Shown: one piece after another, positions 27,376-36,267 of the stretch
Layout: each line of letters opens with the position of its first letter
Numbering within the stretch: position 1 is the first letter of the stretch
Assembly (NCBI GenBank): GCA_937915835.1
Contig: CALGHA010000035.1
Location: 8,889 to 72,888, forward strand
Length of the DNA: 64,000 nucleotides
Direction: 5' to 3'
DNA from: an uncultured Fretibacterium sp.
GTDB lineage: Bacteria; Synergistota; Synergistia; Synergistales; Aminobacteriaceae
Notes under the pieces: model-generated
What the model saw: the letters and a program-made list of their open reading frames with translations, nothing else
Database searches by the model: none
Told to the model about the DNA's origin: nothing
Translations under genes and position numbers: made by a program

Positions 27376-28304
27376 GCTTCCTCCCATCTGACTATCTGCC
27401 TCGTGATCTTGTCGAATATTATCATGAAAGCTGTTCCACCTTCGCCGTCATCATCGAGACAGTCTATCTTCATCATGCAATAACGGCTCTTGAAGGCCGC
27501 TATGTTCGTTAATTGCGTTGAGGTCTTCGCGCTTGCTCCGGGAAGTTTTGTTAAGTCGTCGAGTTTCTCTAAAGGCTCTTCGGCTCGTGCTCGTGCTATT
27601 CTGTCAGCTAATCCGTTGTCAAGTCCCGGCAATAACTCCATGACGTGAACGGGCGCGACATTGAGATTAATTCTTCCTTCACTGTAAATCGTGCAATAAT
27701 CGCTTATCCCTAATTTTCCTCCTGAACCATAAAGCAAATTCGGTGTAATGTCATTGCTCAGAATTAATAACTCGGAAATGTCATAAGGCCCTCGATTGAT
27801 AAAATATTCTTCCTCGACACTTCCAACTCTGGCCCTTGTGTTCCTGTCGAGAAAGTCAAGCAGGAGATTTTCAAGCCCTTTTCTGTCAAGTTTTTCCCAC
27901 ATATTTTCCCAAGCGTCATTAAGTTCACGCCTCAAAGTTGTTCCGTCAGGTAAAAATAAAGTTCTCAGGGGAATTTTGTCATCGAGCGGCGTAATCTGAA
28001 TAACCCAAATTCCTAAACCATCAATAGGAATTATGAACGGCTTGTACCATCTTTGAAGGGGGCTGTCATAGCTGTAACTATTCGAGATTTCGGATAAAAT
28101 ATTCATAACCGCGTTAGTGAGGACATGAGCCATGCTTCGATTGGTGATGTTAAAGCTCTCACGCCCGGCACTTCTTACCTGAGAACGAACGAACCATGAG
28201 AAAGCCGTTGCACATGAGATTAACATTACGCCGAGCATTAATACACTCACAAGAACAAAGCCCTTATGTCTCTTACGGGAAAACAATAAATCTCTCAAGC
28301 TCAT
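27372..28304 (-). CDS. gspK: Type II secretion minor pseudopilin GspK
   Basis: 310 residues, the large pseudopilin of the pilus tip. The leader is KGFVLVSVLMLGVMLIS; Val at +5 in place of Glu is normal for GspK. Long helix, then an inserted alpha domain with the helix-hairpin-helix-like pattern NLNVAPVHVMELLPGL and IARARAEEPLEKLDDL. The start overlaps gspJ by 32 bases and has AAAGGGG upstream. Confidence 0.9.
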   Translation of the reverse strand: MSLRDLLFSRKRHKGFVLVSVLMLGVMLISCATAFSWFVRSQVRSAGRESFNITNRSMAHVLTNAVMNILSEISNSYSYDSPLQRWYKPFIIPIDGLGIWVIQITPLDDKIPLRTLFLPDGTTLRRELNDAWENMWEKLDRKGLENLLLDFLDRNTRARVGSVEEEYFINRGPYDISELLILSNDITPNLLYGSGGKLGISDYCTIYSEGRINLNVAPVHVMELLPGLDNGLADRIARARAEEPLEKLDDLTKLPGASAKTSTQLTNIAAFKSRYCMMKIDCLDDDGEGGTAFMIIFDKITRQIVRWEEA

Positions 28305-28926
28305 TTAATCCCCTTTCATTCTCATTTTGATTGTAGAAGCTGTTTTCGTCTTTATTCAACCGGCCAATCTTGATGTATATTCCTGAAGGCATCTGACCTC
28401 TATATTCTTTACGCCTGTCGTCTTTGAGGGACTCTACAGGAATTTCCACGCAAAACTCATTCACTCCCGGCAAAACTAACTGGCCTTCTTCAGGATTAAG
28501 GCGCTCAACGTTTATTCCATTTGGCATTTGTCCGGGAAAAATCCAGCGATATAGACCCTGAATAATATTATTATGCATAATTCCTCCCTCTTGAATTTTG
28601 TAAACAAGAGTTCCTGAGGGCAGATTTTGTGCTGTCGGTGCCGTGCTCATTATCATTAAAGCGTCGTCATCGTAGCCGCCTAATGCCTCGTGATCTATTA
28701 CTGTTATAACATTTGAAGATAATCTCATGGCAGAAGATAAATCCCGAGCTATGAAATTCATAGTTCGAGATAATGCCGAAATGTCAGAATACTCCGTTTG
28801 AGTTTCAACTACACGCCTGACTGTAACAACGACAGGAGCCAATGCTAAAGTCGTGAGCATTCCCGTTAACATCATAACAACGAGAATTTCAACGAGCGTA
28901 AAACCCCTGCGAAAATTACTCGTCAT
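28273..28926 (-). CDS. gspJ: Type II secretion minor pseudopilin GspJ
   Basis: Prepilin-type leader MTSNFRRG|FTLVEILVVMMLTG, then about 195 mature residues, the size of GspJ, with a beta-rich C-terminal head. ATG at 28926 preferred over the adjacent GTG at 28929. It overlaps the ligase stop by a few bases and gspK downstream by 32. With GspI and GspK it forms the pseudopilus tip. Confidence 0.85.
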   Translation of the reverse strand: MTSNFRRGFTLVEILVVMMLTGMLTTLALAPVVVTVRRVVETQTEYSDISALSRTMNFIARDLSSAMRLSSNVITVIDHEALGGYDDDALMIMSTAPTAQNLPSGTLVYKIQEGGIMHNNIIQGLYRWIFPGQMPNGINVERLNPEEGQLVLPGVNEFCVEIPVESLKDDRRKEYRGQMPSGIYIKIGRLNKDENSFYNQNENERGLNELERFIVFP

Positions 28927-30979
28927 CACTTCCAGGCCCGTTCACAAGCAAAAGTGCGTTCACAATACTTCCGTCCTCATTCTGTTGAGGTCTGCGGACT
29001 AGGTGATACGTTCCAGGCTTGAAGTAACTCTTAAGCTCACGCAAAACTTCTTCAACTTGATATCTCTGCGCTACGTTTAACAATTTGCTGATGTCCTCCG
29101 AATGAGGCTCACGGTTGAAATGCCGCCATAAGATATTTAAGCCTCTCGCAGTCGCGTCCATGTCGTCGAGCTGTTCACCAACCTGCAAATAGTGGTAGCC
29201 TAAATTTCGCTGTGCTTCCTCACGAACAATCGGGTGTTTGTCGGCTTCTTGGAGATAATAAAGCTGTAATCTCGCGTCTTGAGTTGAGAGAGCTTCACGC
29301 AAAATGTAATTCCCGTAAATTCCGCTCCCGATATAAACACAGCCAGCAATCGCCGAAATTACACATGCAACACCAGCTAACTTACGCAAAAATTTATACT
29401 TGAGGAAGTCAAAGCTGAGATTAAATCTGAACTCCGGGAAAAACTCACGATTACACATCGCGAAAGCTAAAGTTATCCAGACGATATTCTCAATTCTATG
29501 GAATGGACGAGTGAAAATTCCCGCAAAAGTTACAAGCGAGACGAGAGCAAATCCCCAGACAGCATTACTATTCACAGTCCCGCGCTTTTTCTTGAATAGG
29601 CCGTATACAGCAGGAATTAACCAAGCAAGCCACATCAATATAAATAATATTCCGCCGATGTAGCCTCCTTCACAGAAAAACTGCAAGAACTCGTTATGAG
29701 CCCAATGTGTATATTGCCACGTGTACCAGTCCTCATGAATTGTCTGGAAACCGTAGCGCTGAGCTTCCATGTAATGCCATTTATATTGGCCAATCCCGAC
29801 ACCTTTCGGATGCTCACGCAACATTGCGAATGAAGTTGTCCAAATCCCGCGACGATTGCCGATATTCTCAGCGTTTCGGATTACGTCAGCAGCTTTGTCA
29901 ACAAATCCTCCGGCTCGGCTTGAGTCCATCGAGATTGTGAAGACCGTAGCGAGAACGAGAATTACAGCCAAGAAACGAAGTACATAATTCCGGTCAAATT
30001 TCCATGCCGCAAATATCAACAACAATATCAATCCGCCGAAAAGCGCGTAAGTTCCTGAACGGCTCGTTGAGTTCAACAATCCCCAGAAATTTATCGCCGC
30101 CAAAATTAATATGCAAACAGAGAAATACGTTCGTTTATCATTGCCGAGTTTCCAAGCAAGAATAAATCCCGAAATTATGAACAAGCCGCCGAGAACTGCC
30201 AAAATTCCGCTGGGTTGGGTGAAAGCAAAACGAATGCATACGACAGCCAGCGAGATACTTATTGCCGGAAGCCAGATTTTTTTAGCGTGCTCCTTAGCGT
30301 CATTCTTCCAAACGTCGAAAGCGAATAAATACACAGCTCCTAAACATGCTACAGCTTCCCATAACCCGAACATGTTTTGCTGAGCCGTATTGCCGATGTA
30401 ATTTCCAGGCGTCGGAAGAATTATTGAACTGTACTTTATTAATCCCTCTAAGATTGTCCCCTGAAGAAAATTCAAGCTGTTTAAGTCCCTAATCTGAAGC
30501 TCAGCGAATATTACATTAATTGCCGCGTTCAAACTTGCAAGGACTAAGACCGGACGAATTCCCCAGTCAGGAAACGACGCGACAGTTATAACGTAAAATG
30601 CCCACATTGTTACGAAACAGACCATCTCAAGCGCAAAAGCTGTAGGCGAGAATAAATTCACCCAGAAAGGCTGTAATGTACAGTAAGCAAGAATTAACGC
30701 CCAGATTACGCCGAATAAATCAATCTTGAAATTAATTCTCTCTCGTCCGTAAAAAAATAATCTTACTCCAGCAACTAACACGGCGATTGCTACAGGAACT
30801 CCAGTTATTGCCCACTTCAAAATATGCAAGGTGTCAGCAAATCTTATTCCCGAGTAAATTAAGTTCGGAAGCGCAAGCGAAATAAACCATAAAGGAAGCA
30901 ATAATCCAGCTGGAACTAACGGAAGCGATAAATCTTTAACGGGCAGATTTTTTTTCTCAAGCAAATTTTTCTTCTTCAT
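28916..30979 (-). CDS. O-antigen ligase/PglL-type (Wzy_C) membrane protein with C-terminal helical repeats
   Basis: 687 residues with about 11-12 membrane helices and a large periplasmic loop before the last of them. The loop contains NRRGIWTTSFAMLREHP-type sequence, GIGQYKWHYME and the THWAHNEFLQFFCEGG block, the conserved His-containing Wzy_C region found in WaaL ligases and PglL/TfpO oligosaccharyltransferases. Roughly the last 130 residues look like TPR-type helices. It shares bases with gspJ, so it is translated with the pseudopilins. A pilin-type protein O-glycosylase is plausible but WaaL-type activity cannot be excluded. Confidence 0.75.
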   Translation of the reverse strand: MKKKNLLEKKNLPVKDLSLPLVPAGLLLPLWFISLALPNLIYSGIRFADTLHILKWAITGVPVAIAVLVAGVRLFFYGRERINFKIDLFGVIWALILAYCTLQPFWVNLFSPTAFALEMVCFVTMWAFYVITVASFPDWGIRPVLVLASLNAAINVIFAELQIRDLNSLNFLQGTILEGLIKYSSIILPTPGNYIGNTAQQNMFGLWEAVACLGAVYLFAFDVWKNDAKEHAKKIWLPAISISLAVVCIRFAFTQPSGILAVLGGLFIISGFILAWKLGNDKRTYFSVCILILAAINFWGLLNSTSRSGTYALFGGLILLLIFAAWKFDRNYVLRFLAVILVLATVFTISMDSSRAGGFVDKAADVIRNAENIGNRRGIWTTSFAMLREHPKGVGIGQYKWHYMEAQRYGFQTIHEDWYTWQYTHWAHNEFLQFFCEGGYIGGILFILMWLAWLIPAVYGLFKKKRGTVNSNAVWGFALVSLVTFAGIFTRPFHRIENIVWITLAFAMCNREFFPEFRFNLSFDFLKYKFLRKLAGVACVISAIAGCVYIGSGIYGNYILREALSTQDARLQLYYLQEADKHPIVREEAQRNLGYHYLQVGEQLDDMDATARGLNILWRHFNREPHSEDISKLLNVAQRYQVEEVLRELKSYFKPGTYHLVRRPQQNEDGSIVNALLLVNGPGSDDE

Positions 30980-30991
30980 GTAATTTCCTCC

Positions 30992-32530
30992 TTATTGCAT
31001 TAACGCGTATTTTTCGACAGGAGCAAAAGCATCTGAAAACGCCGGAACTTTTTCGTCAGGCACAAAAGGTTCAAGCCACTGATGAGATAATAAATCCGAA
31101 AATTTCGGCGAGAATGTCGGAGCTACACTTGAAGACGTTCCAACGAGAATTAAATTTTGCAGGGCATAAGCATATTTCACGTCGGAAGCGTTCGCAAGAA
31201 ATATCATCATGGTCTCAAACGAGTTAGCGAATGCCTTATAAATCCCGTGAAAAACTCCTGATTTCGGCCCGTAAACCGAAGCTATGATGTTCACGATTAA
31301 TGCTCCGTCAGGCTTGAGAATTTCCCGAAGTCTTGCAGCTGTCTCTGTCGTCGTCATCTGAAATGGAATAGAAATCCATGAATTGAACGTGTCCATGAAA
31401 ATCGCGTCATAATCATCGAAGCCGTCGCGTTTTGCCCGGTTTAAGAAAGTCCGAGCGTCCTCGTGAAAAATTCTCATTCTCGGATTATCCTTAAGCTCAA
31501 AATATTTTCGGGCCGTCTCTGTAACTCCTGGATCCAGTTCAACGACATCAATAGTAACATCGTCAGAATAATTCGCAAGAATGTAACGGGGAACGCAATA
31601 TCCTCCTCCGCCTAACATCAAAATTTTTTTCGTTTTCGGCTTGTAATAAAATGCTAGGTCGTAAAATTTCGTATAAGAGCTTACGAGTTCCGAAGGATTA
31701 TCGACATACATCATTGATTGTGCGCTGTCAGGATCCGTAACTAATACTCGCAGGGGTCTTCTCGTTCTCGTTTTCTGGCCGTCGTAATTTTTTATCAACA
31801 AGTGATTATACGAAGTGTCTACGTGTATTCCTTCAAGCTGAAAGGGAATTCCCAACTTGAGAGCCTCATAGCCTCCCGCCGAAAGTACGCAGAAAACTAG
31901 AATTGCAATAATCTTCCGCCAAGCTCCTGTGTAAATCAAAACTGAGAGAAGAGCTACGAGACTTGCTAAGAACATCAAGATTACGCCCGACGGGAATAAC
32001 GAGATTAACACGAAACCGCCCATGAACGTCCCGAAAATGCTTCCTGCTGAGTTCAACGCTGATAATCTGCCGACGACTGAACCCGAAGAATTTACGTCCT
32101 GCATAGCTAATCTCGCAATAAACGGTGAGACCATCCCGAGTAAAATGCTAGCTGGCGTAAAAATTAACACAGCCGCAAAAACTGATGACATGTAGAGATT
32201 TAATGATAAACCTTGAAGACTGACGAGAATAAAATTACTTGCAAACGCCGTGATCGCTATGATTATCGCCGCGAACAATAAAATTCTTCCGAGTAATTTT
32301 CCCTCAGGCCTTCTGTCAGCCCATGAACCTCCGAGCCAGTTACCTATGCATAAACTTGTCATGATAATTCCGATTAAGGCTGTCCAGACGATTAAACTTG
32401 TTCCGAAGAATGGAGCTACAAGACGTGAACCAGTAAGCTCAAGTATCATAGTTGCCGCTCCACTGAAAAATGATGTTATCTGAAGACGAGGCTGAATTTT
32501 TCCCGTCTGAGTTTCGTTTTCGTATGTCAA
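30992..32530 (-). CDS. Fused membrane/spermidine-synthase-like protein
   Basis: 512 residues. The first 220 hold about seven hydrophobic helices in an MFS-like or SpeE-fusion membrane domain. The C-terminal half is a spermidine-synthase-type Rossmann domain: MLGGGGYCVPRYIL (SAM-loop), VVELDPGVTETARKYF, DARTFLNRAKRDGFDDYD and FMDTFNSWISIPFQM. Such fusions are common annotations without proven aminopropyl transfer. TTG start with AAAGGAG about 12 bases upstream. It heads the secretion operon, 12 bases before the ligase gene. Confidence 0.75.
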   Translation of the reverse strand: MTYENETQTGKIQPRLQITSFFSGAATMILELTGSRLVAPFFGTSLIVWTALIGIIMTSLCIGNWLGGSWADRRPEGKLLGRILLFAAIIIAITAFASNFILVSLQGLSLNLYMSSVFAAVLIFTPASILLGMVSPFIARLAMQDVNSSGSVVGRLSALNSAGSIFGTFMGGFVLISLFPSGVILMFLASLVALLSVLIYTGAWRKIIAILVFCVLSAGGYEALKLGIPFQLEGIHVDTSYNHLLIKNYDGQKTRTRRPLRVLVTDPDSAQSMMYVDNPSELVSSYTKFYDLAFYYKPKTKKILMLGGGGYCVPRYILANYSDDVTIDVVELDPGVTETARKYFELKDNPRMRIFHEDARTFLNRAKRDGFDDYDAIFMDTFNSWISIPFQMTTTETAARLREILKPDGALIVNIIASVYGPKSGVFHGIYKAFANSFETMMIFLANASDVKYAYALQNLILVGTSSSVAPTFSPKFSDLLSHQWLEPFVPDEKVPAFSDAFAPVEKYALMQ

Positions 32531-32648
32531 AATTTTATTCAGCTCCTTTTATTTCCAATTTTAGGCCATTAATCAATAAAAACGTATCGGCGATTTTGGA
32601 TAAAAACTTAGTGAAAATTATTCTGCTTTTTCCCAACGAAGACAGCAA

Positions 32649-32676
32649 AATATAACACGTTCTATTTTCTCGTCAA
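32649..32676 (-). promoter_or_regulatory. Promoter of the SpeE-like/ligase/T2SS operon
   Basis: Minus-strand TTGACG (-35, 32671-32676) and TATATT (-10, 32649-32654) with a 16-base spacer. This is the best -35/-10 pair I found in the window. The leader to the TTG at 32530 is about 110 bases. Confidence 0.6.
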
Positions 32677-32693
32677 AAATTTTTCGGCTAATC

Positions 32694-34145
32694 TCATTTC
32701 CTGTAAGTTCCAGGCACAAACAGTAAGAATACCGCGAACAATTCAAGACGACCTGCAAGCATACAGAACGAGAACAGCCACTTTATTAGCGACGGAAGCC
32801 ATGCGAAATTTTCAACCGGCCCAAGTAAATTTAATCCTGGTCCGACATTGCTTAAACATGTTAAAACTCCGGTGAAGGCTGAGAGTAAATCTATTCCGAA
32901 CGCTGTAGTGATTAACGTTCCGACTGCAAGTATGAGCATATAAAGCACGAAGAATGCCGCTGAACTGTCCATTGTCCCCTTTGGAATTGGCCTGCCGTTC
33001 ATTCTAGCTGTGATTATTGCGCGGGGATGAAGAAGCCTCATAGTTTCAGTTTTAAGCTGACGACCGATTATAAGAAAACGTGAGACTTTACAGCCGCCTC
33101 CGGTTGATCCGCCAGAAGCTCCGATGAACATTAAGATTATAAATAAAAATTTCGTGAACTCCGGCCATAAATTATAATCTTCGATAACAAAGCCCGTAGT
33201 CGTCATCACAGTTACAACGTTAAAGAAAGTTCGGCGCAAAGTATGCTCAATGCTCACGAAAAATCCAGAGAGATATAACGCAATTGACATTGATAAAGCT
33301 GAAAATATCGTGATACAAGCGTAACTTCTGAACTCCTCATCAGCGAGAAAATCATGAAATTTCTTCAATGGCAGAAGGAAATACAACGAGAAATTTATTC
33401 CCGAAGCGAACATGAATATAATTATTACCCATTGGATATATGGACTTGTGAAGTAAGCAATTGAAGCATTTTTCGTTGAGAAGCCTCCGGTTGCAATCGT
33501 CGAGCATGAATGACAAAACGCGTCAAACAGGCTCATTCCCCCCAGAAGCAAAAATAACGTCTCAAGCAATGTTAATAATACATAAACTCCCCATAATCGC
33601 ATTGCTGTCTGGTGAAGTCGCGGCGTAATTTTCTCAGCTGTAACTCCGGGAACTTCAGCTTTGTACATCTCCATTCCTGAAACTCCCAAGAAAGGCAGAA
33701 CAGCCAGGCTCAAAACGATAATTCCCATTCCTCCCATCCAGTGAGTTAATGAGCGCCATAATAATATCCCGCGCGGCAAAATTTCTATCTCAGTCATAAT
33801 CGTTGCTCCTGTTGTTGTGAAGCCCGACATTGTCTCGAAAAATGCATCAGTGTAACTCGGCACTGAACCAGAAATCCAATATGGCAATGCACCGATAATC
33901 GAAGCCGTCAGCCACGAAAATCCCGTAATTCCCACGCCTTCACGAATGCCTATATGCGTACTCTTCTCGTTGGTCGAATAAACGTAGAATATAAAGCTCA
34001 CGAAGAAGCCAAAAAACATTGACAAGGCGAATGCGCTTTTATCTGGAGCATGGTCATAAACGGAAATTAGGAACGGGAATAACATTGCACAGGAGACTAC
34101 AAGGCTTATTAGCGATAAAACTTTGAAGACTACTCTAATTTTCAT
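32694..34145 (-). CDS. trkH: Trk potassium uptake protein TrkH
   Basis: 483 residues, about ten or more membrane helices, and four selectivity-filter loops each with a Gly: TTTGATIMTE, STIATGGFSTK, TTTGFVIEDY and LSNVGPGLN. Membrane pore of the Trk K+ uptake system, gated by TrkA. It overlaps the trkA stop by ATGA. Last gene of the his-thioesterase-trk operon. Confidence 0.95.
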   Translation of the reverse strand: MKIRVVFKVLSLISLVVSCAMLFPFLISVYDHAPDKSAFALSMFFGFFVSFIFYVYSTNEKSTHIGIREGVGITGFSWLTASIIGALPYWISGSVPSYTDAFFETMSGFTTTGATIMTEIEILPRGILLWRSLTHWMGGMGIIVLSLAVLPFLGVSGMEMYKAEVPGVTAEKITPRLHQTAMRLWGVYVLLTLLETLFLLLGGMSLFDAFCHSCSTIATGGFSTKNASIAYFTSPYIQWVIIIFMFASGINFSLYFLLPLKKFHDFLADEEFRSYACITIFSALSMSIALYLSGFFVSIEHTLRRTFFNVVTVMTTTGFVIEDYNLWPEFTKFLFIILMFIGASGGSTGGGCKVSRFLIIGRQLKTETMRLLHPRAIITARMNGRPIPKGTMDSSAAFFVLYMLILAVGTLITTAFGIDLLSAFTGVLTCLSNVGPGLNLLGPVENFAWLPSLIKWLFSFCMLAGRLELFAVFLLFVPGTYRK

Positions 34146-35527
34146 GACTGTTCTCCGAGTTCAGCTCCGAATAATCTCGCGGCTTCCGGCATCATCTCAG
34201 TGAGAGCGAACAAAATTACTCTGTCTCCGGCCAATAATTGCGTTGAACCGAACGGGACAAAGACATTATCACCGCGCTTTAATAATGCTACGACTACACC
34301 TTTCTTTAATTTTATCTGGGCTAAAGTTTTTCCGATTAAGCCGATATTTTCAGGCAGAACAACTTCGAGCATTTCCGCGTTAATCTTCTCAATCATCGAG
34401 AATGCCCTTGTGTGTTTCGGATAATGGACAAATCTTAGTATCAAGTTTGCAAGTGCTTCATTCGGGTCAACAATCGCGTCAACAGGCATGCACTGTGTCA
34501 TTTCCTGATAGTCTTTACGCTTAACGATCGCAATTGTCTTCTTCGCTCCCATTCGTTTAGCAATCGCGCAATATATCAAGTTCAGCTCGTCTAAGTTCGT
34601 AGCACAGATATATCCGTCAGCCTCGTCAATTCCTTCTTCACTGAGAACTCGTTTATCCGCTCCGTCAGAATTTATAACTAGTGCTTCACCTAATTCATCA
34701 GCTAAATGGGCGCATCGTTTTGGGTCTCGGTCAATCAATCGTAAGCTGACATTCCCAAAATCCCTTTTTACGGCTTGAGCAATCTGTGTCCCTAATTTTC
34801 CGCCTCCGACGATAAATAATTTCCGAAGTATTACGCTCTCTTTTTCCGGCTGAAAAACTTTCTGCAACAATTCCGCGCTGTCCTTGTAAGTTACAACGTA
34901 GCAAATATCACCGGCTTTAAGCTCAGTAAATCCGTTTGGAACTCCTGAAACTCCGTCAGCATGCTCAACATGAACGAAGACTGCCGTCAAATCCGGGAAT
35001 TTCGGGCGAATATCCTTCAATGCCATATTAACGAGCGGGGATTTTTCGGAGATTTTAAGGGTATAAAGTGCGGCTTTTCCGTCTAATAATTCTGCCGCGT
35101 GTGTCGCTGAACTTACCTCTAATAATCCTATAATCTCTCGTGCTATCGAACGTTCAGGCGAAATCATCATGTCAATTCCGAGTTTATTTCCCCAGTCAGC
35201 TGAATCCGTGAACTCTAAATTTCTTGCGCGTGAAATTACATAAGGAACTCCGGCACTGTGAGCAATCCAGCATGAGAGCATATTAACTTCATCACGATTT
35301 GTACAGGCTATTAATAAATCAACATCTCCACTCGGTGTAACTCCTGCTTGAGCTAAAACTTGAGGCCTCGCCCCGTTCCCTCTGACAACTTGCACGTCGA
35401 GTTCATCATCAGCATTCTTGGCTTGAGCTTCGTCCTTCTCAACGAGGTAAATATTATGCCCCTCACCTGAAAGAGTTTTTGCGACACTTCGGCCGACTTC
35501 TCCAGCTCCAACGATTACGATATTCAC
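34142..35527 (-). CDS. trkA: Trk potassium uptake regulator TrkA
   Basis: 461 residues, two RCK_N/RCK_C repeats. The first Rossmann loop is IVGAGEVGRSVAKTL (residues 4-18) and the second is IVGGGKLGTQIAQAV (about 240), each followed by a TrkA-C domain. Peripheral cytoplasmic gating ring that binds NAD(H) or ATP/ADP. GTG start, one base after the thioesterase stop. Confidence 0.95.
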   Translation of the reverse strand: MNIVIVGAGEVGRSVAKTLSGEGHNIYLVEKDEAQAKNADDELDVQVVRGNGARPQVLAQAGVTPSGDVDLLIACTNRDEVNMLSCWIAHSAGVPYVISRARNLEFTDSADWGNKLGIDMMISPERSIAREIIGLLEVSSATHAAELLDGKAALYTLKISEKSPLVNMALKDIRPKFPDLTAVFVHVEHADGVSGVPNGFTELKAGDICYVVTYKDSAELLQKVFQPEKESVILRKLFIVGGGKLGTQIAQAVKRDFGNVSLRLIDRDPKRCAHLADELGEALVINSDGADKRVLSEEGIDEADGYICATNLDELNLIYCAIAKRMGAKKTIAIVKRKDYQEMTQCMPVDAIVDPNEALANLILRFVHYPKHTRAFSMIEKINAEMLEVVLPENIGLIGKTLAQIKLKKGVVVALLKRGDNVFVPFGSTQLLAGDRVILFALTEMMPEAARLFGAELGEQS

Positions 35528-35528
35528 T

Positions 35529-36266
35529 TTATGCCTCCTTCTCCTGCCATATGAATAAGAATTCCGCAGAAGGTTTCTTTATTTCTGGTCTAAAAATCTT
35601 GCATGTGAAATTATTTTTCTCGGGCTCAGAAATTTTCAGCGTAATATTCTCGCCGAGTTTTGCCCCGCTTCGGAATGACGCGCAAACTTTCTTCAGCTCA
35701 TAATCCGCGAAATTCACAGGACATTCATCATGAACCCAGCCGAAATAAATTGCATTGTTGACGTGAGCGTTGTAATCTAAATCGTGAAATCTAACGGGGA
35801 AATTCACACTTCGCAAAGTTTCATCGTCCGAAAATTCCGGAATGTCCTGAAAATCCGGGTTAATATCTCCTGTGTTTATCGTCAAAACTTCCGGAACATG
35901 AGCGGCTGATTTTACGGGCCTTCCTGTCTTAACGTCGACAAGGAACCATGAACTTTTTGCGTCGATTATTCTTTTACCGTCGGAAGCGTCAACCTGAAAA
36001 GCTCTCAGCATGTTATAGCCGTGTGATGGATCGTGAAAAGTCTTGATGATAAATTTTTCGTCAAGCGTCGGAAGTCTCTCAATATTAATCTCGTAGCGCG
36101 TCAATACCCAAGCATAACCGCGATTAAATAATTCCGTCGTCGTGCCCTCAATCTCATCAACTGCAAGCGTCGCCGTATCCTGAAAATAATCAAGCAGGCT
36201 GTGAAGTTTCAACGTTCCAATCGATGAAGAACTTGACGGCATAACTGTAAATTCTTTCGTGTACAA
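35529..36266 (-). CDS. Acyl-ACP thioesterase
   Basis: 245 residues with the double hotdog layout of FatA/FatB-type bacterial acyl-ACP thioesterases: LHSLLDYFQDTATLAVDEI near the start, the AWVLTRYEINIERLP strand, and VRFHDLDYNAHVNNAIYFGW with the Asp/His/Asn region that forms the active site. Hydrolyses fatty acyl-ACP in the cytoplasm. TTG start with GGAGGGG upstream. It sits between hisD and trkA without gaps, an odd combination whose meaning is not clear. Confidence 0.9.
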   Translation of the reverse strand: MYTKEFTVMPSSSSSIGTLKLHSLLDYFQDTATLAVDEIEGTTTELFNRGYAWVLTRYEINIERLPTLDEKFIIKTFHDPSHGYNMLRAFQVDASDGKRIIDAKSSWFLVDVKTGRPVKSAAHVPEVLTINTGDINPDFQDIPEFSDDETLRSVNFPVRFHDLDYNAHVNNAIYFGWVHDECPVNFADYELKKVCASFRSGAKLGENITLKISEPEKNNFTCKIFRPEIKKPSAEFLFIWQEKEA

Positions 36267-36267
36267 A

